Below are positions 53,596 through 63,554 of a stretch of DNA of 64,000 nucleotides, in pieces. The position numbers and the translations under genes are program-made. This DNA comes from Budorcas taxicolor (taxonomy: Eukaryota; Chordata; Mammalia; Artiodactyla; Bovidae), in the NCBI RefSeq assembly GCF_023091745.1, contig NC_068913.1, positions 15,828,001 to 15,892,000 of the forward strand, written 5' to 3'. Each line of letters starts with the position of its first letter. Position 1 is the stretch's first letter. Below the pieces are notes generated by a model. It searched no databases. It saw only the letters and a program-made list of their open reading frames with translations, and was not told the origin of the DNA.

Positions 53596-53790
53596 GTTGG
53601 TGCTCAACCTTGGCCTACAATGTAATCACATAGGGAGTTTTGAAAACCTGGATCTGGATTGATGTCCAGATCCCATACCTAGAGATTCTGATTTAAGTGA
53701 TCTGGAATGTGCCCAGCCATTGGGGGTTTCATAGGCTTCCAGGTGATTCTAAAGTAATTAATGTAATTATTGTAATGTTGAAGACCATTG
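53596..53790. mobile_element. MER5A element
   Basis: GTTGGTGCTCAACCTTGGCC, ATGTAATCACATAGGGAG, CCTAGAGATTCTGATTTAAG, AGGCTTCCAGGTGATTC and a closing GAAGACCATTG follow MER5A nearly end to end. The near-palindromic family leaves strand ambiguous. Confidence 0.75.
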
Positions 53791-54264
53791 ACCACGTGTC
53801 ACAGGCTGAACATATATATAAGACTTCATTGACTCTTCCCAACAATCCTGTGAGTTGCTGGCTCTGCAGATGAAGAAAGCAGGGCTCAGAGAGGTTTAGT
53901 AATCCTGTGTGCTACCCCTAACCACACAGCTAATAAGGGTCTGAAACAATATTTGAAATTGCCTCTGTATGACTTCAAAGTCTGTACCCATAACCAGTAA
54001 GTGAGGAAAAGCTGTCACTATGAGGAAGGGCACTTGCATATAGATAAGGACCTGCTTAGTAACCTCAGTCTCCTGCTATACAGCCATTTCATGCCTACTT
54101 GAAAACTCAGCCAAGGCTCAATCTCTAGAATCAATCTTGTTCTTAAAAAACACATTAAGAGTTTTCACATTGCATCCAACAGCCTTGCCCCTAAGATTTC
54201 ATAACTAGGCTCTCATCTTATACCTATGGAGTGATACGTCCCTCTCCTTCAGTGAGGATGAACA
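53791..54264. other. Possible antisense MIR, then unique sequence
   Basis: TGCAGATGAAGAAAGCAGGGC, TCAGAGAGGTTTAGTAATCC and ACCACACAGCTAATAAGGG (53865-53942) look like an antisense MIR core. The rest is unassigned. Confidence 0.5.
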
Positions 54265-54515
54265 TAAAGCATGGGCCAGTGGTACTGGAGTCTTAAGTTC
54301 AAATCCCTTCTCTCTCTTACTGTATCCCTGTGACTTTAGGCAAATCAGTTAACCCCTCTGAGTCTCAATAACACATTTACATTTACAGAATATGAAAAAT
54401 AAAACCTATACTGCAGGGCTACAGTTAAGAATGAACAAGATAACAAATGTAAAAAGCTAGCATAACATCCATCCCATAGAAGTTCAATAAAGAGTAGATA
54501 TTATATCATTATTAT
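54265..54515 (+). mobile_element. MIR SINE, near full length
   Basis: TGGAGTCTTAAGTTCAAATCCC, CTGTGACTTTAGGCAAATC, GTTAACCCCTCTGAGTCTC, GGGCTACAGTTAAGAATG and CATAGAAGTTCAATAAAGAG are MIR in order on the plus strand. Confidence 0.78.
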
Positions 54516-56629
54516 TGATGTTAATGTAATGGTTATTATTACCTGGTACACCATTCCAATGTTGTAAGTGTGTTTCTTTACTCTTACAAAAATAACCTGG
54601 ATGTTGACATTGAATCCGACTCTTTGAGCCTCAACCCCAAAGATGAAAATCCCAACCTCCATGATGTCTGAGGGTTGTCTTATAGAGCTTCAGCCTGGCA
54701 CCCAAGGTCAGAACCCACTTCTGTCACTGCTTCTGGAGACACTGAAGGCTTTCTCAGTGAAAAGTCTATGCCCATTCAGCTCCCTGCAGATCACCCACCT
54801 CAGGGCCATTCCAGATCACCGTGTGGCCCCAGGAAGTGTGCTCTCTCAGTTTCCAAGTCTCCAATCCTCTCCTCTCTGGCCCATCTTGTTATATCCATGG
54901 CAACCGATGTTATGACTTCTGCCAAATAAAAAGCATAATGTTAACACATTGATTTGTGCATCATGAACTCAACACAATTGGTTTAAAAACTTTGGTCCAA
55001 GAGTGAGGCAAACTTCCCAGTTTCCTAAAAGGGACCCTAGCCTAACCCATACCACAAATGTGGTGGGGCCAAAACCCACATTTATTCCAATCATTGCATA
55101 ATCAACATAGATAAAGAGGCATAATTCCCTTGAAAGATTTTCAAGATCCTCCTTTAAGTGCGTTTCCCTCACTATTGTGGTTCTAAACTATGGCCACGGC
55201 TTCAAGACCAAATTACAGCCTTTGGCAGCTGGTTTTAGTCTGGTGGTTACAGCAATGAATTCGGAGTCAGGAATCCTGGAGTCTCAGCCAACTATTCCCT
55301 GGGTAACCACAAGCTAGTTAGCTGCCCTCATCTCAGTTTTTCTATCAGTTAAATGGGGTAATTTTTCCTTTCTTCCAACTACTTCAAAGGCACACACTGT
55401 GGCAATTAATTACTCCATGGCCTACTAAATCTGGAACCTTCTGTGCAGCAACAAAGCTATTGTCAGCTTTTTCCTTCAATGTTCAGTAATTTAATCATAA
55501 GATACTATAGGTTGTAAGTGTCCAAAAGTTACACCTGAAAGTTAATTTAGGGTATTCATATCTAGGATTACTGAGCCATGTACCCAATTGCCTTAGTGCT
55601 GGCCGACAGAGGCAGAAGCATCTTCCAAAACATTAAACCAAAAGCCTGAATTCAGCTCAAGGGAATAGCAGTGCTAAATCACACAGGTTGATTTCTTTAA
55701 TCTCAAATGCCCTGGCTTCCCCATAACATAAGTATCTGATACTACATGAAAAATATTCTGAAGAACAGTTGGTACTCACAGGTAAACAAAGGCTGGTGAA
55801 AATGTTCCCAGCTCTGTTTCCTGCCCTTGTGTAACACCAGTATATTTATTTTCCATATTTCTATTATTTTTCAGTTCTAAAGGAATCCTTTTCTCCCCCC
55901 CCATACACCATATTTTAATGATATTTTAACACTGAGAAATTCTATTAGCTCCTTGCATACAACCATTAACTAACCTTTGGAGGTGAGAATCTATCTACAA
56001 ATAGTACTTTTAGAGTGTTTTGAAAGAGGAATAATTTTAGGCTTGAGTTTTTATGGTTGATAAAAGTGATAGCCATTGGAAAAGAAAAAAATATATAGTT
56101 AGCAGATATGTTATTTTTAAAAGAACTTTAAACAAATTACTATTTATATTACTGATTTTTCCTCTTTAATACTGTTTTGTATGCATGTCACTTCTGAATA
56201 AGAAAGTAAACTTTGACAGTTTAGCAGAATATTAAAGTGTCAGTACATAATACAGATTATAAATACTTTATTCTGTTTTCTGGAATGGTTAGCTGACAAA
56301 TGAAACAGAAAACATTCATCACACTTATTCTCTTTTAGGTGTAAATAAATAAGCATCCAGAACTTTAAATAGTATGTTTCATTAATAATGTTTATATATA
56401 TTTGTATATATATAGAGAGAGACTAATAGGACTCAGAAATTTTCTATATTGCATATGCATTAGATGTGGGTGATTAATTCACATTGAACATATAGTGTAG
56501 TGGAAAGTTTATTCATTAATTAAAATTTTAGTCTTATGACTTCAAAGTTTCGTCTTGGTTCTGCTACTAACTCTCCTTGTGACTTTAAGTAAATCCCTTC
56601 ATATTTTTGGAATCTAGTTTCCTGATAGT
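54516..56629. other. Longest repeat-poor stretch, unassigned
   Basis: About 2.1 kb without a young or clearly named old repeat (possible traces of MIR near 55255-55355: GAATTCGGAGTCAGGAATCC, TCTCAGTTTTTCTATCAG). The 55840-56500 part is very AT-rich with runs like TTATATATATTTGTATATATATAG. Frames do not exceed 90 codons. A natural place to test for conserved non-coding elements. Confidence 0.45.
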
Positions 56630-57168
56630 TATGGGTTGAATTGTGTTTCCCCAACCAACCTACCCTGCAAAATAAAAAGATATGTTGTACAGCAGAAACC
56701 AATACAACATTGTGAAGAAATTATCCCCCCATTAAAAAATTTTAAAAATAAATTAATTTTTTTTTTAAAAAAGATATGTTGAAATCCTAACCCACAGTAC
56801 CTCAGAATGTGAACTTATTTGGAAATAAGGTCCTTACAAATGTTAAGACCAGGTCACACTGGAGTAAGGTATGTCCTTATAAGAACACAGTCAATGAAGC
56901 CAGACACGGGGTGAACGCCATGCGACAACAAAGGCAGACTCATTTATGCAGTTGTAAGCCAAGGGACACAAGACTGTGAGCAAACCATTAGAAGCTAAAA
57001 AGAGGCAAGAAAGATTCCTCTATAGGTTTCAGAGACAGCATGGCCTGCCCACATCTTGATTTGACACTTCTAGTCTCTAGAACTGTGAGACAATACATTT
57101 TGGTTGTTTGAGCCACCCAAAGTTTCACGTTTGTGATACTTTGTCACAGCAGCCTTAGCAAACAAAAG
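56630..57168 (+). mobile_element. MaLR LTR (MLT1 type)
   Basis: TATGGGTTGAATTGTGTTTCCC start, GATATGTTGAAATCCTAACCC, GTGAACTTATTTGGAAATAAGG, CACTGGAGTAAGGTATGTCC, GAACTGTGAGACAATACATTTT and GAGCCACCCAAAGTTTC are the standard MLT1 landmarks. It appears solo. A young 80-base L1 3' end splits it near its start. Confidence 0.85.
56688..56767 (+). mobile_element. Minimal L1-BT 3' end with target-site duplication
   Basis: About 80 bases: TACAGCAGAAACC, AATACAACATTGTGAAG, ATTATCCCCCCATTAAAAA and an A/T-rich tail. The 14-bp duplication AAAAAGATATGTTG at 56674-56687 and 56768-56781 is exact. A severely 5'-truncated ruminant L1 insertion into the MLT1-type LTR. Confidence 0.9.
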
Positions 57169-57239
57169 TACAGTCTTTAAATGAAGACTCACTTCTGAAA
57201 GCCTTATCCATAAATATATTTTTTTTATTCGAAGTCAGA

Positions 57240-57570
57240 AGTAAAGGGCCTTTCTGTGAAGGGCTAGATAGTATTTTAGACCTTGCGGGTCATGCAGTCT
57301 CTCTCACACGCACTCAACTCTGATGATCAAAACCTGTCTCAGACAATATGTAAATACATGTGAGTGGCTGTGTTCCAATAAAATTTTATTTATGGTCACT
57401 GAAATTTGAATTTCATATAAGTTTCCTATGTCATAAAATATTATTCTTTTAAAAAATTTACTTTCCACTTAAAAATAAACAAACCATTCTTAGCTCTCAG
57501 ACCACACAAAAACAGACAAGGGGCTGGACTTGGTCTGCAGGCTGCAGTTTGCTGAGTTCTGTTTCAAGCT
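57240..57570 (-). mobile_element. hAT-Charlie-like element, long form, antisense
   Basis: TTTCTGTGAAGGGCTAGATAG, GACCTTGCGGGTCATGCAG, GTGGCTGTGTTCCAATAAAA, TTTTATTTATGGTCACTGAA, GGGGCTGGACTTGGTCTGC and CTGCAGTTTGCTGAG are the complement of the family seen at 19811-20130, including its long internal segment. Confidence 0.7.
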
Positions 57571-57854
57571 GTTTATATTAGTACAATGAACTTGGTAGAA
57601 AGCATGAGAGAAAAGCAACATACAGTCTTTCACCCAAGATATGTGAGTCAAGCAGTGCATGATTTTCTGCAGATGATAACTGTATTCATGAAGCTATATC
57701 TCTCTACATATAATAAAAATAGTTTTTAAAAACCACCAGAGAATCACATTTAAAAATAGAGTAGGAGGTTTTTTAAAAAACTCCATTTCATTACTTCATC
57801 TCTTTAGTGGTCAAAATTAGTTTAACAGAATAAACATTGAAAATGAAAACTCTT
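57571..57854. other. Unassigned AT-rich sequence
   Basis: Contains a small imperfect palindrome GGAGGTTTTTTAAAAAACTC near 57765-57784. Nothing else. Confidence 0.5.
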
Positions 57855-57945
57855 ATCACTTATGGAGTACTTACAGAGTGTCAGGTTCTCTGCTAAATGC
57901 TGTAAAGACTTACCTCACTAACCCTACAATAACTCCTCAATTTAC
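57855..57945 (-). mobile_element. MIR SINE fragment, antisense
   Basis: CTTATGGAGTACTTACAGAG, TCAGGTTCTCTGCTAAATGC and CCTACAATAACTCCTC fit the antisense MIR 3' half. BovB starts directly to its right. Confidence 0.6.
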
Positions 57946-57954
57946 ATAGTCCTC

Positions 57955-59365
57955 AGCGATCAATGCAAAGAAATAGAGGAAAACAACAGAATGCGAAAGA
58001 CTAGAGATCTCTTCCAAGAAAATTAGAGATACCAAGGGAACATTTCATGCAAAGATAGACTCAATAAAGGACAGAAATGGTACGGACCTAACAGAAGCAG
58101 AAGGTATTAAGAAGAGGTGGCAAGAATACACAGAAGAACTCTACAAAAAAGATCTTCATGACCAAGATAATTGCGATGGTGTGATCACTCACCTAGAGCC
58201 AGACATCCTGGAATGTGAAGTGAAGTGGGCCTTAGAAAGCATCACTACAAACAAAGCTAGTGGAGGTGATGGAATTCCAGTTGAGCTATTTCAAATCCTG
58301 AAAGATGATACTGTGAAAGTGCTACACTCAATATGCCAGCAAATTTGGAAAACTCAGCAGTGGCCACAGGACTGGAAAAGGTCAGTTTTCATTCCAATCC
58401 CAAGAAAGGCAATGCCAAGGAATGCTCAAACTACCAGACAATTGCACTCATCTCACATGCTAGTAAAGTAATGCTCAAAATTCTCCAAGCCAGGCTTCAG
58501 CAATATGTGAACTGTGAACTTCCAGATGTTCAAGCTGGTTTTAGAAAAGGCAGAGGAACCAGAGATCAAATTGCCAACATCCTCTGGATCATGGAAAAAG
58601 CAAGAGAGTTCCAGAAAAACATCTATTTCTGCTTTATTCACTATGCCAAAGCCTTTGACTGTGTGGATCACAATAAACTGTGGAAAATTCTGAAAGAGAT
58701 GGGAATACCAGACCACCTGACCTGTCTCTTGAGAAACCTATATGCAGGTCAGGAAGCAACAGTTAGAACTGGACATGGAACAACAGACTGGTTCCAAATA
58801 GGAAAAGGAGTATGTCAAGGCTGTATATTGTCACCCTGCTTATTTAACTTCTATGCAGAGTACATCATGAGAAACACCAGGCTGGAAGAAACACAGGCTG
58901 GAATCAAGATTGCTGGGAGAAATATCAATAACCTCAGATATGCAGATGATACTACCCTTACGGCAGAAAGTGAAGAGGAACTAAAAAGCCTCTTGATGAA
59001 AGTGAAAGTGGAGAGTGAAAAAGTTGGCTTAAAGCTCAACATTCAGAAAACTAAGATCATGGCATCTGGTCCCATCACTTCATGGCAAATAGATGGAGAA
59101 ACAGTGGAAACAGTGTCAGACTATATTTTTGGGCTCCAAAATCACTGCAGATGGTGAGTGCAGTCATGAAATTAAAAGACGCTTACTCCTTGGAAGAAAG
59201 TTATGACCAACCTAGACAGCATATTGAAAAGCAGAGACATTATTTTGCCAACAAAGGTCTGTCTAGTCAAAGCTATGGTTTTTCCAGTGGTAATGTATGG
59301 ATGTGAGAGTTGGACTGTGAAGAAAGCTGAGCACCAAAGAACTGATGCTTTTGAACTGTGGTGTT
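57955..59365 (+). mobile_element. BovB LINE with both ends missing, about 1.4 kb
   Basis: Starts near CAATGCAAAGAAATAGAGG upstream of RT and runs through the full RT domain to GAACTGTGGTGTT, where the BovB match stops and unrelated sequence begins (CAAAGTAAAATGAAC). The 3' ~420 bases and the (ACTGA)n tail, needed for priming in normal RTE insertion, are absent. It is the longest BovB coding remnant in the window. Confidence 0.95.
58181..59157 (+). pseudogene. BovB reverse transcriptase, longest remnant, inactive
   Basis: Frame 58181-58471 reads DILECEVKWALESI, NKASGGDGIPVELF and WKRSVFIPIPRK. A 1-base loss in an A run near 58402 shifts into the frame 58333-59157, which reads SNYQTIALISHASK, GFRKGRGTRDQIAN, motif A FIHYAKAFD, motif B VCQGCILSPCLFN and motif C YADD (58939-58950). 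The motif-A aspartate, normally in F-I-D-Y-A, is histidine here (codon 58639-58641). Another frameshift near 59125 ends the frame at IFGLQ. RT cannot be active. Confidence 0.93.
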
Positions 59366-59572
59366 CAAAGTAAAATGAACATTTATTCAAAATGAATAAA
59401 AAACATTGATAATCAAATGTATAATTCAGCATAGCATGGCAAGAATGGATAGGATAGAAAGAAGATCAAAATAATGGAAGAAAATTATACTTCACTCCTT
59501 AAGTTGGATCAAATATAACATTTTATCCCTTTGCCTCAAATACTGGAATTACTAATGGCTCAGTCTTAAACT

Positions 59573-59841
59573 TGGAGAAGGCAATGGCACCCCACTCCAG
59601 CACTCTTGCCTGGAAAATCCCATGGATGGAGGAGCCTGGAAGGCTGCAGTCCATGGGGTCTCGAAGAGTCGGACACGACTGAGCAACTTCACTTTCACTT
59701 TTCACTTTCATGCATTGGAGAAGGAAACGGCAACCCAGTCCAGTGTTCTTGCCTGGAGAATCCCAGGGACAGGGGAGTCTGATGGGCTGCCGTCTATGGG
59801 GTCACACAGAGTCGGACACGACTGAAGCGACTTAGTAGCAG
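59573..59841 (+). mobile_element. Bov-A2 dimeric SINE with target-site duplication
   Basis: Complete dimer from TGGAGAAGGCAATGGC through the linker CACTTTTCACTTTCATGC to CGACTTAGTAGCAG. The 12-bp duplication CAGTCTTAAACT at 59561-59572 and 59842-59853 is exact. Confidence 0.96.
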
Positions 59842-59932
59842 CAGTCTTAAACTATTTAGCTCTGGAGTAAAGACTGAGTACAGTGTAAAACCAGATGCTG
59901 TCTTATGATATACTCCCTTTCAAAAACTTTTT

Positions 59933-60131
59933 ATGGTTCAGATGGTAAAGAACGCTGGCAATGTGGGAGACCTGGGTTTGATCCCTAGTTTGGGAAGATC
60001 CACTCAGGAGGAGGGCATGGCAACCCACTCTAGTTTTTTTGCCTGGAGAATCGCCATGGAGAGAGGAACCTCATGGGCTACACAGTCCACGGGGTTGCAA
60101 AGAGTTGGACACAACTGAGCCACTAAGCATA
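59933..60131 (+). mobile_element. Bov-tA SINE, truncated head
   Basis: TATGGTTCAGATGGTAAAG, GACCTGGGTTTGATCCC, GGCATGGCAACCCACTC and TTGGACACAACTGAGCCAC. The first ~10 bases of the head are lost and GCTACACAGTCCACGGGG carries a 3-base insertion. Confidence 0.9.
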
Positions 60132-61258
60132 GCATGGCCAGTTAACAATGCTGTGATATTAATAGCTTCAGGTGGACAACAAAGGAACTCAGCCATGCAT
60201 ATATATGTATCCATTCTCCCCCAAACACTCCTCCCATAGGATATACTCTTGTATTACTACCTCATAAAAGAGAAGGTGGGGAAAAAAAAAAAACCTGTTG
60301 ATAGCACATGTGATTAAGTTCCTCATTCAAGTATATTGACAGATGGCAGAAAAGAGAAGAAAGGGTAGAGATGACAGAGAGAGGTAGGATGGTGTAACCA
60401 AATACAAAACCATCTGGATCCTGTCCCTCTGTGACCTAGTGTTTGTGTTTAAGTTAAACCTTTTGTATCATCACCTGACTGAATCTCTAATCTAAAGCAT
60501 TCTTTCGGCAAGCAGGGAGCACCAAAGTATTCTTTGAGGAAATTACACAGTTCATCTATATAAAGGTTAAGTCAATGAAATTATTAAAATGAAAGAACAG
60601 GATTTAAAAGCTTAACCTCCAAGAATGCCATCATGCCTGGCAAACAGAGAGCTTACAATATGCCCAATGTGAAACATCCACAGAATACTAACCCAACAAT
60701 ATGCTTTGTGTTACTTTCTAATAAATGTTGATGAGGAAAGTGTTTATAACTTGAAAAGCAGGGAGGTTGGGGAAGGGGGATTCAGCAGCTTGCCACATGG
60801 AAACATATCTCCTGTCGATTCCAGGAAAACATCAAATCAGTACATACTGCTCCAGGACTCTTGGTCTTCACTTCTGCATCAGTTAACTGGCAGTGGTGTT
60901 TCTGGCATAATGAGCTGCATTCATAATTGTTGATATCCAATGGTTCAATAAGAATTCTAGGCCCCACAAATTTCAATCAATGCAACACAGTCATTTTGCA
61001 GCTGTGCAAATTAAGACACATGGAATAAACATCTTGCTTCAAAACAAGTTAGAAGTCAGCAATATGTTTGAAATCTAGCTTCAGTATTTTCTATTTACCT
61101 TCTCTGGAATCACTGGATTGTGGAGCTTAATTTTGATTCCATTGTTTCAATGATGGCTTTATAGAATCAGTTCTCACTTCCAAAGCTCCAAAAGAATTGT
61201 GGAACTCTCCCTACATCTTATCACCAGCATATACCCATCATAATTAGGCTCTAACTGA
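60132..61258. other. Unassigned unique sequence, 1.1 kb
   Basis: No named repeat. Short frames at 60706-60933 and 60782-60976 have no domain. Poly(A) run at about 60280-60291. Confidence 0.5.
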
Positions 61259-61270
61259 TATCATTAAGGA

Positions 61271-61404
61271 CTTCCCTGGTGGTTCAGCTGGTAAAGAATC
61301 AGCCTGCAATGCCGGAGACCTGGGTTTGATCCCTGGGTTGGGAAGATCCCCCGGAGAAGGGAATAGCTACCCACTCCAGTATTCTGGCCTGGAGAATTAA
61401 GGAC
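61271..61404 (+). mobile_element. 3'-truncated Bov-tA SINE with target-site duplication
   Basis: ACTTCCCTGGTGGTTCAGC head to CCTGGAGAATTAAGG, then ATCATTAAGGA (61405-61415), which also precedes the element (61260-61270). The last ~70 bases of a normal Bov-tA are absent although the flanking duplication is intact. Confidence 0.88.
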
Positions 61405-61429
61405 ATCATTAAGGACTTTACTAGATCTA

Positions 61430-62005
61430 AATCACTGCAGATGGTAACTGCAGCCATGAAATTAAAAGACGCTTACTCCTTGGAAGAAAAGTTATGACCA
61501 ACCTAGATAGCATGTTTGAAAGCAGAGACATTACTTTGCTGACTAAGGTCCATCTAGTCAAGGCTATGGTTTTTCCTGTGGTCATGTACAGATGTGAGAG
61601 TTGGACTGTGAAGAAGGCTGAGCTCCGAAGAATTGATGCTTTTGAACTGTGGTGTTGGAGAAGACTCTTGAGAGTCCCTTGGACTGCAAGGAGATCCAAC
61701 CAGTCCATTCTGAAGGAGATCAGCCCTGGGATTTCTTTGGAAGGAATAATGCTAAAGCTGAAGCTCCAGTACTTTGGCCACTTCATGAGAAGAGTTGACT
61801 CATTGGAAAAAACTCTGATGCTGGGAGGGATTGGGGGCAAGAGGAGAAGGGGATGACAGAGGATGAGATGGCTGGATGGCATCATGGACTCGATGGACAT
61901 GAGTCTGAGTGAACTCCGGGAGATGGTGACAAACAGGGAAGCCTGGCATGCTGCGATTCATGGGGTCGCAAAGAGTCGGACACAACTGAGCAACTGAACT
62001 GAACT
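61430..62005 (+). mobile_element. BovB LINE, 5'-truncated, about 575 bp
   Basis: From ATCACTGCAGATGGTAACTG to GAGCAACTGAACTGAACTG. Young haplotype (GATTTCTTTGGAAGGAATAATG). One frame stays open for 120 codons (61494-61856): DITLLTKVHLVKAM, ESWTVKKAEL, LWCWRRLLRVPW, SNQSILKEISPG and FMRRVDSLEKT to GGKRRRG, then a TGA replaces the family arginine codon. The antisense 157-codon frame is a shadow. Confidence 0.96.
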
Positions 62006-63389
62006 GAGAGGTGAAAAGGCTGAACAAAGACAGGCCCCACCCATGAGGACTTAATTTAATGAAGGGAGGGAAACCCCTCAAAGCAGATAATTTCAATTCA
62101 ATGAAGCTAAAAAATAAGATAAAGGTACTGAGTGCAGCAGGAAGCACCAAGCCCAACCTGGGAGTCCAAAAAGAAGGCTTCCAATAGGGGATAGTGCCCT
62201 AAAATGAATTATAAAGAGTAATAACGATTTCACCAATTGAAGAAATGAGGAAAGGGCATCCCAGCTTGGAAAACTGCATGAGAAAAACCAGGAGGCATCC
62301 CAGCTTTGGAAACTGCCTGAGCAAAACCAGGAGGCAGGAATATGCTGGGAAAACATGCTCTGGGGATAGACAGCAGAACTAATCTGAAAACTATAATCCA
62401 TGACTAGTGCTAAATGGAAAAAAATTAACTATCTGGATAATACTGTTAAAAAGCTTTAAATTCACAGTGTACACTGAAGCTGAGAAACCTACTGCTATTA
62501 TATGATGCCCAGATCAGGAGGGAGAATTTGGTCCTAGAGCTATCTTTTTTAAAAATGGATTTATTTTTAGAAAACCAAAACACTCCCTGTCTCCTGGTCA
62601 GTTATATAACTCATGTTGGTTCTCAGGTCAGTGCCCTCATCAAGTGAAACTTGCTTTGACTCCAGGTAAGACAAATAGAAACTCAACGGTCTCTCAAGTA
62701 TAATTCCCTGAGAGTTATTTACTGAATATCCTGCACACCCAGCATTTCTTCCCAGGGCTTCTAGGTAGTTACTTTGCACTTCTATCCCACAGTCACTTAC
62801 TATGTGGGAAAAAAAAAAGGTGGGCAGAAAACCAAGAATGATACCCTCTCTGCCCCAAGGTCACGACTGGGTGCCAAGTTATTGAATTCAGCAGACAACT
62901 ACACAAAAGTTTGGAGGGGAGAGCTGCAGACCCACCTAGGTTTTAGTATTGAAGGGAAACACAGTAGGTGGGGAAAGGCAATTGTTCAAGAACCTCCAGC
63001 TTCATCCCCATTGAATTTTCATCCCTCTGGTTTCTGTGCTTTAATAGAGGTCCCTGGATGGTGCTCTATGACTTGGGCGCTAGAGCAGTACAGGGTACCT
63101 TTTGTTCTCCAACTCAATATGAAAGACCAACAACAAGAACAGCAGGGCAATATCTAGTTAAGCTAACAAGGTAATGACTTCTCACTATCCCAAACTGAAT
63201 TCTCAGGATAAACACTAACCCCCAAAGGCCATACAACTCCATTAGCACCTTACACTCATTCCTTCCTCCTGTCCTCCATCTTGTGCGTCTAGGTGCAATA
63301 ACACTTCCTCTTCTACAGGGTCAGACACCTGGTCCCCAAGGCCCTTTCTGGCCAAGACCAAGAAAACATTTTCAGTCCGCATTAGAGTC
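62006..63389. other. Mostly unassigned unique sequence
   Basis: About 1.4 kb. It includes the 39-bp tandem duplication (62257-62334). A 127-codon frame at 62774-63157 plus starts in unique DNA and shows no domain; probably chance. Confidence 0.5.
62257..62334. repeat. 39-bp tandem duplication
   Basis: CATCCCAGCTTGGAAAACTGC... and CATCCCAGCTTTGGAAACTGC... lie head to tail (62257-62295, 62296-62334), each ending in ACCAGGAGG. The unit resembles part of an old mammalian repeat, but the duplication itself is local. Confidence 0.88.
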
Positions 63390-63530
63390 AGTGGTGAAAT
63401 GGGCCCTGAGTCAGACTGCCTGAGTTTGAATACCAGCTGCATCACTTACCTGCTGTGTGACCTTACGTAAATCTCTTGGCCTTTTTGTAGCTGTTTCATC
63501 TGTAGAATGGGAATAATAGTACTTAAACTG
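63390..63530 (+). mobile_element. MIR SINE
   Basis: GAGTCAGACTGCCTGAGTTTG, GCATCACTTACCTGCTGTGTG, ACCTTACGTAAATCTC, TTTCATCTGTAGAATGGG and AATAATAGTACTTAAACTG are a well-preserved MIR on the plus strand. Confidence 0.82.
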
Positions 63531-63554
63531 AGAACATGTATGTACTATATATTT

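Noticed and set aside
62774..63157. 127-codon frame in unique DNA
   Set aside because: No recognisable domain, no splice or transcript evidence in the sequence, and length within chance for 64 kb.
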